DNA of 43,640 nucleotides from Pseudobutyrivibrio sp. Lineage in GTDB: Bacteria; Bacillota; Clostridia; Lachnospirales; Lachnospiraceae. Within the stretch, counting starts at the first letter, position 1, and every line of letters starts with the position of its first letter. Location of the stretch: assembly GCA_024684955.1 (NCBI GenBank), contig JAIKWH010000002.1, forward strand, positions 1-43,640. Reading direction: 5' to 3'. The translations under genes were made by a program, and so were the position numbers. This document shows positions 18,524 to 27,021 of this stretch, one piece after another. Under the pieces are notes generated by a model. It ran no database searches. It was not told where the DNA came from and worked only from the letters and a program-made list of their open reading frames with translations.

Positions 18524-19201
18524 ATGAAAAATATACTTGTTGTAGACGACGAAGAAAAAATCAGGTCTATAATTAGAAAATATGGCGAGTTTGAAGGATA
18601 CTCCATCACAGAGGCAAAGGACGGCATGGATGCCATCGAAAAGGTAAAGGCCGGCGGAGATTATGATGTGATAATCATGGATGTTATGATGCCTGAACTA
18701 GATGGATTCTCTGCTTGCACAGAGATTAAAAAGATAAAAGACATTCCTGTGATTATGCTTTCTGCCAGAGGTGAGGAATATGACAGGATTCACGGTTTTG
18801 AGGCTGGAGTAGATGACTATGTGGTAAAGCCATTCTCTCCAAAAGAGCTTATGATGCGTGTCAATGTGGTTACCACTAGAGGCAAGGCGACTCCTGCTGA
18901 GGAGACTGCTGAAATCTTTAGGTACGAGGGCTTGGAGATCAACTTTACAGCCCGCACAGTATCCATAGATGGCAAGCGCATCGATATGTCACCAAAGGAA
19001 TACGAGTTGCTCTTTTACCTGGTTAGAAACAAAAATATTGCCCTGGCCAGGGAAAAACTTATCACTGAGGTGTGGGGTTATGACTACTATGGTGATGACC
19101 GTACCCTTGATACCCATATCAAACTGCTGAGAAACAGTCTGGGAGAATACAGAAAATTACTTGTCACCCTCAGAGGTGTAGGATATAGATTTGAGGCCTA
19201 G
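18524..19201 (+). CDS. OmpR/PhoB-family response regulator
   Basis: A 225-residue regulator with an N-terminal receiver (Asp8, Asp9, phosphoacceptor Asp53 in IIMDVMMPELDG, Lys in VVKPFSP) and a C-terminal winged-helix DNA-binding domain (SPKEYELLFYLVRNK, DRTLDTHIKLLRNSL, LRGVGYRFEA). It acts as a transcription factor controlled by phosphorylation from the kinase encoded 21 nt downstream. AGGAGGA precedes the start. The regulon cannot be read from this window; candidates include its neighbours. Confidence 0.96.
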   Translation: MKNILVVDDEEKIRSIIRKYGEFEGYSITEAKDGMDAIEKVKAGGDYDVIIMDVMMPELDGFSACTEIKKIKDIPVIMLSARGEEYDRIHGFEAGVDDYVVKPFSPKELMMRVNVVTTRGKATPAEETAEIFRYEGLEINFTARTVSIDGKRIDMSPKEYELLFYLVRNKNIALAREKLITEVWGYDYYGDDRTLDTHIKLLRNSLGEYRKLLVTLRGVGYRFEA

Positions 19202-19222
19202 TATCAGGCGAGGAGATTTCCA

Positions 19223-20863
19223 TTGAGAAGAAGTCATACCAGTATTAAATGGAAAATTTTTATAGTATTCTTGGTATTTGCCATAGTGCTCTTGGGAGTA
19301 CTATGGTTTTTTCAGGTTGTTTATTTAAATGACTTTTACAAGTACATCAAAAAGATAGAGACCGAGTCAGTGATTGATCAGATAGAGGAGGTCCTTATTA
19401 AAGAGGAGGATTGTGCCTCTGAAATAGAAAAGATTGCCGCCAGAAAGAATTTGGGAGTCTTTATCACTGACTCGGCTGGTAACAAGATTTATAACGCAGA
19501 ATACATTTTTAATTCTCAGATTTCATCTATGCCAAGTTACATGTTTACCCTCTTTTATGAGGAGGCCCGTTCCAACGGGGGCGAGGCAGTCATTGAATAC
19601 AAGGGCAATAGGATGATGAACCTCTATCTCAGTGGCAAGGCTGCTGCCAAGGAGGCAGAGAGCGAGGCTGACTCCACTTCTTCTGCATCCCTAAAGATGG
19701 AGGATGTGGCAAGGCCTCAGGATATACTGGATGAGGCGGGGATACCTAACAATAGCCCTGTGAATCAGGGAACTGGAAAGGTGGGCTACACCGAGCCTTA
19801 TGACCAGCCTCAGCACGAGTTTATGCAAAACCTGGGTAATGATATGGCAGAGTCTGTTATTTATGTCAGAATCATTTACGTGGATGGGGTAGAAAATGTA
19901 CTGATGGTTAATTCTGTTTTGACTCCAGTGGATTCTACAGTATCAACCCTAAAAACTCAGCTTGTAGTTATTTCATTTATAATTGCAATCCTGGCCTTTG
20001 GCCTGGCTGCCATGCTTTCTAGGAGCGTTTCCAAGTCTATTATTAGGCTAAATGACAGGGCAAAGAAACTTGCCGCTGGAGATTATAATGTTAAATTTGA
20101 TTCTGTGGATTATGCAGAGGTGGCACAACTTTCCGACACCCTTAATTTTGCCGCCACAGAGCTGGGCAAGACAGATGAACTGCAAAAAGAACTGATAGCC
20201 AATGTATCCCACGACCTTAGGACACCTCTTACTATGATAAAGGGATATGCTGAGGTGATGAGAGATATTCCAGGAGAAAATACCCCTGAGAATGTCCAGG
20301 TTGTTATAGATGAGACAGAGAGATTGACAGATCTCGTAAATGACATGCTTGATATATCTAGACTAAAGGCCGGCACCATTACTATTGATCCAGAGGAATA
20401 CAATTTTACAGCCAGTGTCCGCTACGTCCTGGAGAGATATAACAAACTGAGAGAGGTGGATGGTTACACTATCAATTTCCTCTATGACGAAGAGGTCTAT
20501 GTATACGCTGACGAAAAGAAAATGTATCAGGTCCTTTACAATCTGGTAAATAATGCCATCAATTACACTGGGGAGGACAAGACAGTTACGGTCCGCCAGA
20601 TTGTGGATGGTGATATTATGAGAATTGAGGTAACTGACACTGGAAAGGGTGTTAGCCCAGAGGACATCCCTTATGTTTGGGATAGGTATTACAAGGATAA
20701 ATCAGCCCACAAGAGGGCAATACAGGGTACAGGCCTGGGTCTATCCATAGTAAAAAGTGTCTTGGAATTACATGGGGCAAAATACGGAGTGTCATCTTTA
20801 AAGAATCATGGAGCCACATTCTGGTTTGAGTTAAAAATTGATCAAGATTATAGTGAAGAATAA
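19223..20863 (+). CDS. Membrane sensor histidine kinase
   Basis: A 546-residue kinase paired with the preceding regulator. The start is TTG 19223 with GAGGAG at good distance. Layout: membrane segment about 11-31, extracytoplasmic sensor region about 32-240 with a low-complexity Ala/Ser/Glu stretch near 140-160, second membrane segment about 243-268, HAMP region, HisKA with phosphorylated His330 in NVSHDLRTPLTMIKGYAEV, and an HATPase domain with N-box NLVNNAINYT, DTGKGV and GTGLGLSIV. The signal sensed is unknown. A strong terminator follows, so this ends the transcription unit. Confidence 0.95.
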   Translation: MRRSHTSIKWKIFIVFLVFAIVLLGVLWFFQVVYLNDFYKYIKKIETESVIDQIEEVLIKEEDCASEIEKIAARKNLGVFITDSAGNKIYNAEYIFNSQISSMPSYMFTLFYEEARSNGGEAVIEYKGNRMMNLYLSGKAAAKEAESEADSTSSASLKMEDVARPQDILDEAGIPNNSPVNQGTGKVGYTEPYDQPQHEFMQNLGNDMAESVIYVRIIYVDGVENVLMVNSVLTPVDSTVSTLKTQLVVISFIIAILAFGLAAMLSRSVSKSIIRLNDRAKKLAAGDYNVKFDSVDYAEVAQLSDTLNFAATELGKTDELQKELIANVSHDLRTPLTMIKGYAEVMRDIPGENTPENVQVVIDETERLTDLVNDMLDISRLKAGTITIDPEEYNFTASVRYVLERYNKLREVDGYTINFLYDEEVYVYADEKKMYQVLYNLVNNAINYTGEDKTVTVRQIVDGDIMRIEVTDTGKGVSPEDIPYVWDRYYKDKSAHKRAIQGTGLGLSIVKSVLELHGAKYGVSSLKNHGATFWFELKIDQDYSEE

Positions 20864-20872
20864 TATTAGTTT

Positions 20873-20902
20873 AAAGAGTCCTGCATGTCAGGGCTCTTTT
20901 TT
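20873..20902 (+). terminator. Rho-independent terminator after the histidine kinase
   Basis: Stem AAAGAGTCCTG (20873-20883) with CAGGGCTCTTT (20889-20899), one G-T wobble, CATGT loop, then a T-run. Confidence 0.9.
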
Positions 20903-20960
20903 GCGGATTTCTTGTGCAACTTACTTAATTGACACTAGGCTTATTTGTGACCTTTATTTA

Positions 20961-20989
20961 TTGCTTAAACCCCATTAATTCAATACAAT
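20961..20989 (+). promoter_or_regulatory. Promoter of the tetR-glycosidase operon
   Basis: TTGCTT (20961-20966), 17-nt spacer, TACAAT (20984-20989). The predicted start point is just before an inverted repeat that could be the TetR operator. Confidence 0.7.
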
Positions 20990-20995
20990 AATCTT

Positions 20996-21027
20996 AAGGA
21001 AACTAGTTTTTGGGGAATAGTTTCTTT
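20996..21027 (+). promoter_or_regulatory. Candidate TetR operator / leader dyad
   Basis: AAGGAAACTA (20996-21005) pairs with TAGTTTCTTT (21018-21027) with one wobble, and the perfect palindrome AAACTAGTTT (21000-21009) is nested in the left arm. It lies between the promoter and the tetR ribosome site, where an autoregulatory operator would be expected. Confidence 0.5.
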
Positions 21028-21045
21028 TTCAAAAAGGAGAAATGC

Positions 21046-21606
21046 ATGGTAGATAAAATATTGGAGGGAGCCTTATCTTTATACAGGAGCAAGGGGCTGA
21101 AATTTACAATGGATGAGCTTGCTATTGCTTTAAAGATGAGTAAGAAGACAATATATAAATTGTACGTGGACAAGCAGGAGTTGGTTTGCGCAATGGTAAA
21201 CTACGCCTTTGACAATATCAAGGAGACAGAGGACAGCATTTATTATGACGAGACTCTTTCTACAATAGAAAAGTTAAAGGGTATACTGACTGCTTTGCCA
21301 GAAAATTATTCTGGCTTTAATTATGATAATGTATATATGTTTAAGGACAAGTATCCCCTGGCCTATAGAGACTTGTGCGTCAGATTGGAAAGTGACTGGG
21401 ACAAGACCTTGGAACTCTTGCAGGAGGCCATGGACCAAGGGCTGGTACGCCAGGTGGACAAGGATTTGTTTAAGTTTACATATGAGGCTGCAGTGGAGCA
21501 TTTGCTTACCAGCAATTACTTGTCTAGAAAAAATATTGATTACCCAACTGCCTTTAGACAGGTGGTAGATATTATTGTTGAGGGAATAATTGTAAAGGAA
21601 AAATAA
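21046..21606 (+). CDS. TetR-family transcriptional regulator
   Basis: A 186-residue regulator. Start ATG 21046 is chosen because AGGAG (21035-21039) sits 6 nt before it; an in-frame upstream codon at 21010 would add 12 residues and lacks a site. The helix-turn-helix is at about 20-45 (FTMDELAIALKMSKKTIYKLYVDK style), followed by an all-helical ligand-binding domain. As first gene of a glycoside operon it most likely represses the operon and responds to a sugar or intermediate, although sugar operons more often use LacI or AraC regulators. Its stop codon directly abuts the GH2 start codon. Confidence 0.93.
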   Translation: MVDKILEGALSLYRSKGLKFTMDELAIALKMSKKTIYKLYVDKQELVCAMVNYAFDNIKETEDSIYYDETLSTIEKLKGILTALPENYSGFNYDNVYMFKDKYPLAYRDLCVRLESDWDKTLELLQEAMDQGLVRQVDKDLFKFTYEAAVEHLLTSNYLSRKNIDYPTAFRQVVDIIVEGIIVKEK

Positions 21607-24069
21607 ATGGCACAAAGAATTTACCTAGATAGAAAGTGGCGCTTTTTTAAAGAATTCAGTGAGGAATTAACAAGTGAATTATCGGATAGAGGACAGGTGG
21701 TAGATCTCCCACATACAGTGGAGACTACCCCTTATTCTAGTTTTGATGAAAGTATTTACCAAAAAGTTTGCTGCTATCAGAAAATGATATATGCTCCAAA
21801 CCAGTGGAAGGACCAGGTTATAAATCTGACCTTTGAGGGAGTTGCCCATTATTTTCAGGTCTATATCAACGGCAATCTGGTGGGAGACCATGCATGTGGG
21901 TATACAGCCTACACCATTGATATTTCAGATTCTCTAGTATATGGAAAAGAAAACCTAATATCAGTAAAGGTGGATAGCAATGAGACCCTCAATCAGCCAC
22001 CTTTTGGCTTTGTGATTGATTATATGACCTACGGTGGCATATACAGGGATGTGTATTTTGAAATTCAAAACAGGGCCAGAATCAAGGATATTTACTTTCA
22101 GCCCAATCTGTTGGAGAGAATATCTACCAACAAGAGAAGCACAAAGCAGATCATGGCCATGAAGCCCCAGGGCATTTTAAAGAGCAGCTGTCATTTTTCT
22201 GAGGAGGTCTTTGATTTGGCCTTTGAGGAGAAGGCTTTTATCAGGCAATACATGGACGACCAATTGCTCTTTTCCCAGCCGGTTAGCGGGCTAGAAAAGG
22301 AGGAAGGGGGATACATACTTTCTCTTTCTTCTGCGCCTACCCCAGTAAAACTATGGGATATACTGTCCCCTAGTCTTTACACAATAAAAACAGAACTTTT
22401 AATAGACGACCAGGTGGTGGATTCTAGGATTGACACCATTGGATTTAGGACCTCAGAGTTTACGAAAAATGGCTATTATCTCAACGGCAGAAAGGTAAAA
22501 ATCCGCGGTTTAAACAGGCACCAATCCTATGCCTATGTGGGCTATGCCATGCCTGAGTCTATGCAGAGACAGGATGCAAAAATCCTCAAGGAGGAACTAG
22601 GCCTAAATGGAGTCAGGACCTCCCATTATCCACAGTCCCAGTATTTTATCGACGAGTGCGATAGGCAGGGGCTCCTGGTATTCACAGAGATTCCAGGATG
22701 GCAGCATATAGGGGATGAAAAGTGGCAGGATCAGGCCCTGGATAATGTGGCTGATATGATTCTCCAGTATAGGAATCATCCATCCATCATTCTCTGGGGT
22801 GTGAGAATCAATGAATCCCAGGATAATGATGAATTTTATAAAAGGACAAATGAGCTGGCTCACAAACTGGACAAGACAAGACCTACCGGGGGAGTCAGGG
22901 CCAATAAAAAAAGCAGCCTATTAGAGGATGTTTACACCTACAATGACTTTATCCATTCAGGGGATAATGAGGGATGCGACAAAAAAGAAAATGTAACATC
23001 TGATATGGAAAAGCCGTATCTGATTACAGAGTACAATGGTCACATGTATCCAACAAAGCCTTTTGACGATGAGATACATAGACAAAACCATCTCCTAAGA
23101 CATGCCAAGGTATTGGACAGCGTAAGTGAGCAGGCAGATATAGCAGGCTCCTTTGGCTGGTGCATGTTTGATTACAATACCCACAAGGATTTTGGGTCTG
23201 GTGATAGGATCTGTTATCACGGGGTAATGGATATGTTTAGGAATCCTAAATTGGCAGCCAGCGTATACTCAGTTTATTCAGAGGTGGATACAGAACTGAC
23301 CGTTACATCATCTTTTGATGTGGGAGAGCATCCAGCCAGTGTAAGAGGGGAATCATACATTCTCACAAATGCAGATTCTGTAAAGATGTACAAAAATGGC
23401 ACTTTATTAAAGGAGTATTTCCCTGGTGATTCTCCATATAAAAACCTGCCTCACGGCCCAATTTTAATAGATGATTATATTGGCGAGGAACTGACAAAAA
23501 ATGAAAATCTTTCTGAGAGAACCGGAAAGATAGTAAGTCTAATCCTAAATCAGGTTGCCCTAAAAGGATATATGATGAGGCCGGAACTTTTGCTCAAAGC
23601 CTTATATCTAAGGGTATTTTGCAACATTGACATGAAAAAAGCTACTGCTTGGTACAACAAGTACGTAGGGGATTGGGGCGCTGAGTCTAGAGAGTACAAG
23701 TTTTCAGCCATAAAAGATGGCAAGGTAGTAAAGAGCATTACCAAGTCTGACTCAAAAGAATGCTTTATAAACACCAGGATTAGCCACACCCTGCTGACAG
23801 AATGGCATACCTATGATGTGGCCCAGGTGAGAATTTCCATTGTGGACCAAAATGATAATAGGCTTTACTACTACAACGAGCCTATTAGATTCAAGGTGGA
23901 TGGACCAATTGAAATAATAGGACCTGATGTGGTTTCGCCTATTGGAGGAGCCACCGGTTTATACATCAAATCAAAGGGAAAGGATGGAGACGGTACCATT
24001 ACAATCCAAAGTGGCTCCTGTCCGGATGTGATTATTCCTGTATCGGTAGAGTGTTTGTTGGAGAGGTAA
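21607..24069 (+). CDS. Glycoside hydrolase family 2 enzyme (beta-galactosidase/beta-glucuronidase type)
   Basis: An 820-residue enzyme without signal peptide, so it should act in the cytosol. Layout: sugar-binding jelly-roll about 1-160, Ig-like domain about 165-290, TIM barrel about 295-580, then C-terminal beta domains. Barrel motifs RGLNRHQ and VRTSHYPQS are typical of the family. Predicted acid/base is Glu403 in WGVRINES (more often GNE) and nucleophile Glu475 in LITEYNGH; the 72-residue spacing fits GH2. Family members cleave beta-galactosides, beta-glucuronides or beta-mannosides with retention; the substrate here is not decidable from sequence alone. It directly follows tetR and precedes a GT-like protein. 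Confidence 0.92.
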   Translation: MAQRIYLDRKWRFFKEFSEELTSELSDRGQVVDLPHTVETTPYSSFDESIYQKVCCYQKMIYAPNQWKDQVINLTFEGVAHYFQVYINGNLVGDHACGYTAYTIDISDSLVYGKENLISVKVDSNETLNQPPFGFVIDYMTYGGIYRDVYFEIQNRARIKDIYFQPNLLERISTNKRSTKQIMAMKPQGILKSSCHFSEEVFDLAFEEKAFIRQYMDDQLLFSQPVSGLEKEEGGYILSLSSAPTPVKLWDILSPSLYTIKTELLIDDQVVDSRIDTIGFRTSEFTKNGYYLNGRKVKIRGLNRHQSYAYVGYAMPESMQRQDAKILKEELGLNGVRTSHYPQSQYFIDECDRQGLLVFTEIPGWQHIGDEKWQDQALDNVADMILQYRNHPSIILWGVRINESQDNDEFYKRTNELAHKLDKTRPTGGVRANKKSSLLEDVYTYNDFIHSGDNEGCDKKENVTSDMEKPYLITEYNGHMYPTKPFDDEIHRQNHLLRHAKVLDSVSEQADIAGSFGWCMFDYNTHKDFGSGDRICYHGVMDMFRNPKLAASVYSVYSEVDTELTVTSSFDVGEHPASVRGESYILTNADSVKMYKNGTLLKEYFPGDSPYKNLPHGPILIDDYIGEELTKNENLSERTGKIVSLILNQVALKGYMMRPELLLKALYLRVFCNIDMKKATAWYNKYVGDWGAESREYKFSAIKDGKVVKSITKSDSKECFINTRISHTLLTEWHTYDVAQVRISIVDQNDNRLYYYNEPIRFKVDGPIEIIGPDVVSPIGGATGLYIKSKGKDGDGTITIQSGSCPDVIIPVSVECLLER

Positions 24070-24072
24070 ATC

Positions 24073-25542
24073 ATGGAAAAAAGCAAAGTGATTTTTGGAA
24101 ATCAAATTTCTGAGAAAGCCTATGAAAAAGCCCAAAAGACAAAGGCTAAAAGTTTGAAAAAATACGGTGATGACTCCGGGGCCAACTATCCCATTTACGT
24201 AGATAGGAATGAGACAATTTATGACAGTCTTGGGGTCTATGACATAAGGTTAAAAGAGGGGGATAGTCCCTATTCCCTAGATAGAGATAAGGGAATAATC
24301 GTGGGAAATATCAGGATGGGCTTTGGCCACTACAGGATATCCATGGCCATTGCCTCTGCAGCCCATGCCCTGGGATATATTCCATATTGGATGGATTTAA
24401 ATTCTTATCCTCAAACCACCTGCACCAAGATAATAGGTGCGCAAAATGACCTGTATTCACTAGGGTCTAGATTATCAAAAAATTCTCTCTTTAATAAATT
24501 CATTTGGGAGCCCCTTAATTATGAGGGCTTTAGAAAACTGTCTTACAATGCCTCAGATCAAAAAAATGCAGAACTGATGGCTCCAGTCTTTGAGAATATA
24601 CCAAAGGATATTCCAGTGATTGGGACCCACGCATGGCCTGCCCAGGCAGCAATCCATGGGGGCATGGCCTATGTGGTAAATGCCATTCCAGACAACTGGC
24701 CAATGGCTCTGCATTTTGCAGAGGGGGCTGTTCATACTATTCAGTGCAAAAACGCCTATATGGGCTACAGGATTTTAAACGGCATGGATGGGGACAAGGT
24801 GTTAAATCCTATGCCTAATGATTCCCTATTTTACACAGGCCATTATGTGGACCATGAACTGGTGGTCAATATTGAAAAGGACTGCCAGGCCAGGCTGGAT
24901 AGAAAGGCAAAGGGGAAGCCTATCCGTTTCCTTCTGACCATTGGGGGAGCCGGGGCTCAAAGGGAAATATTTGCCGAGATTATCAGGCACTTGCTAAATG
25001 ACATAAAAGAAAATAAGGCAATGCTCTATGTAAATGTGGGGGATTACAAAAATGTCTGGGAGGAACTCTTGACTGAGATCCCTGAGATGAAAGAACTTGC
25101 CACAGAGCATTTTGACAATTTTTCTGACACTAAAGAATTTGCCGCCCAGGCAATTGACGGGGATGTTTATGGCATTCACGGATTCTACCACGAGAATATT
25201 TTTGAGGCTGTATATGCTACAAACCTACTTATGAGGTCTTGTGATGTGCTGATTACAAAGCCTTCAGAGTTGTCATTTTATCCTGTTCCAAAACTCTTTA
25301 TAAAGAGGGTGGGAAAGCATGAAATGTGGGGTGCAATTCATTCTGCAGAAATGGGGGATGGCAGCTTAGAATGCAGGGATATTCCTCATACCCTGCAAAT
25401 GATAGACATGTTTATGAAAGACGATAGGCTTTTATCTGATATGGTGGGGTCTATTTGTGATAATAATAAAATCGGTCTTTACAACGGGGCTTATGAGGCT
25501 GTAAAGATTGCTATGGGACTGAAGAAAATCAAAAACCTATAA
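24073..25542 (+). CDS. Putative GT-B-fold glycosyltransferase-like protein of unknown role
   Basis: A 489-residue soluble protein that I cannot place firmly in a family. Residues 75-100 (GIIVGNIRMGFGHYRIS then an Ala-rich helix) resemble the N-terminal glycine loop and GH..A motif of MurG/MGDG-synthase-like enzymes; LLTIGGAGAQRE near 288-300 resembles the start of a C-terminal nucleotide-binding half; and ITKPSELSFYPVP at 394-406 sits where GT28-type proteins have the TKPGG donor loop. It therefore looks like a GT-B transferase or a relative such as an epimerase or phosphorylase. It lies inside a glycoside-degradation operon, 3 nt after GH2 and 18 nt before the symporter, which is unusual for a transferase. 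Confidence 0.6.
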   Translation: MEKSKVIFGNQISEKAYEKAQKTKAKSLKKYGDDSGANYPIYVDRNETIYDSLGVYDIRLKEGDSPYSLDRDKGIIVGNIRMGFGHYRISMAIASAAHALGYIPYWMDLNSYPQTTCTKIIGAQNDLYSLGSRLSKNSLFNKFIWEPLNYEGFRKLSYNASDQKNAELMAPVFENIPKDIPVIGTHAWPAQAAIHGGMAYVVNAIPDNWPMALHFAEGAVHTIQCKNAYMGYRILNGMDGDKVLNPMPNDSLFYTGHYVDHELVVNIEKDCQARLDRKAKGKPIRFLLTIGGAGAQREIFAEIIRHLLNDIKENKAMLYVNVGDYKNVWEELLTEIPEMKELATEHFDNFSDTKEFAAQAIDGDVYGIHGFYHENIFEAVYATNLLMRSCDVLITKPSELSFYPVPKLFIKRVGKHEMWGAIHSAEMGDGSLECRDIPHTLQMIDMFMKDDRLLSDMVGSICDNNKIGLYNGAYEAVKIAMGLKKIKNL

Positions 25543-25560
25543 ATAAAGGAGGGGTTTACT

Positions 25561-26988
25561 ATGGAGAGAAAGAAACCTTTAACAGGGAAAATTATTTGGC
25601 TATTTGCAATAGGACAACTGGGGTGGAGCCTCCTGTCGGCCCTTATCACCAACTGGGTTACTACCTTTTACCAGCCAGATGCAGAGATGATGGAGGCTGG
25701 ACAAAAGGTGTTCTTTGCCCAGGACAAGGTGGTCTTTGGACTGCTTACAATATTGGGTGGTGTATTTGCTTTTGGTAGATTGTGGGATGCCATCACAGAT
25801 CCTTTGATCGCCAATTTCTCAGACAAGAGCAAAAATCCAAAGGGTAGGAGAATACCCTTTATGGCCAAGGCAGCCATACCATTTTCCATTGCTGCAGTTT
25901 TAGTATACTGGTGTCCAGTCAATGGTAATTCTCCTGTAAATGCCTGGTGGGTTTTTGTCATGCTCATTTTGTTCTACCTGTTTATGACCATGTATTGCAC
26001 ACCATACAACTCACTGATTGCAGAATTATCTGGCAACCAAAAGGAACTGACTGATATATCTACTGCGATTTCTTTTACCTTTATTTTTGGTTCGGCCATT
26101 GGCTATGCGGCTCCTTATATTTGGGGACCTCTGACTGGGGTCTTTAATGACCGGGTAATGGCCATCAGGGTCACCTTCACCATCCTGGCAGCCATTGGTT
26201 TGATATGTCTTTTGGTGCCAGTCTTTACAATAAAAGAAAAGGATTATGTGGTTGTAAAGGATGAGGATATTGATTCCAAATCCAATGTTATTCAGTCATT
26301 GGCCAAGACTTTTAAAAACAAGGACTTTGTCACATTTGTCACCTCGGATGTGTGTTATTGGATAGCAATCACCATGTTCCAGACCGGATTGCCATTTTTT
26401 GTTACATCCCTTATGAAATTGGAGGAGTCTTGGAATACAACCTTGTATATAGGCATGACCCTGCTTTCTGTCCTTTGCTACCTGCCGGTAAATATGGTTG
26501 TTAGAAAGGGTAAATTGCAAAAGAAGCATCTGATTATGTTTGCCTTTATACAGTTCTCTATCGTATATCTGATTACATCATTTGCCTCAGGCACAGCAGG
26601 TACAAACGATGGTCTGGTATTTGGACTGATAGTGGTGGCTTTGGCAGCTGTTCCTATGGCTATCCTTGGCATTTTGCCTCAGACAATCGTTGCTGACGTG
26701 GCAAAAGAAGATGAGATATTGACAGGGGAGAATAGGGATGGAATGTTTTTTGCAGCCCGCACATTCTCTATGAAATTAGGTCAGGCTATTGCAACAGTTC
26801 TCTTTACCAGCCTGGCTACTATTGGAGCCAGCTATGATGAAGAGGGCAATTTGCTTACTGCCACAGGCCAGGGTTATAGGGTGGCAGCGGTTGTGTGTGC
26901 CATTTGCTGCTTTGGCGCTGCAATCATTCTCAATTTCTACAATGAGAAAAAGATTATGGCTACCCTCAAAGAACACGAGTTACATTAG
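25561..26988 (+). CDS. GPH-family (MelB-like) sugar:cation symporter
   Basis: A 475-residue membrane transporter with about 12 membrane segments. Family features are the GRLWDAITDPLIANFSDKS segment near residues 70-90, homologous to the MelB loop with its cation-binding aspartates, and KNPKGRRIPFM just after it. GPH carriers import melibiose, raffinose-type or other galactosides, xylosides or glucuronides with Na+, Li+ or H+. Position between a GH2 and a GH36 glycosidase points to an oligosaccharide with alpha-galactosyl and possibly beta-linked residues. AAGGAGG gives a strong ribosome site. Confidence 0.93.
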   Translation: MERKKPLTGKIIWLFAIGQLGWSLLSALITNWVTTFYQPDAEMMEAGQKVFFAQDKVVFGLLTILGGVFAFGRLWDAITDPLIANFSDKSKNPKGRRIPFMAKAAIPFSIAAVLVYWCPVNGNSPVNAWWVFVMLILFYLFMTMYCTPYNSLIAELSGNQKELTDISTAISFTFIFGSAIGYAAPYIWGPLTGVFNDRVMAIRVTFTILAAIGLICLLVPVFTIKEKDYVVVKDEDIDSKSNVIQSLAKTFKNKDFVTFVTSDVCYWIAITMFQTGLPFFVTSLMKLEESWNTTLYIGMTLLSVLCYLPVNMVVRKGKLQKKHLIMFAFIQFSIVYLITSFASGTAGTNDGLVFGLIVVALAAVPMAILGILPQTIVADVAKEDEILTGENRDGMFFAARTFSMKLGQAIATVLFTSLATIGASYDEEGNLLTATGQGYRVAAVVCAICCFGAAIILNFYNEKKIMATLKEHELH

Positions 26989-27021
26989 TTTGTATTTTGC
27001 CAATGATTTAGGAGAGAGATT

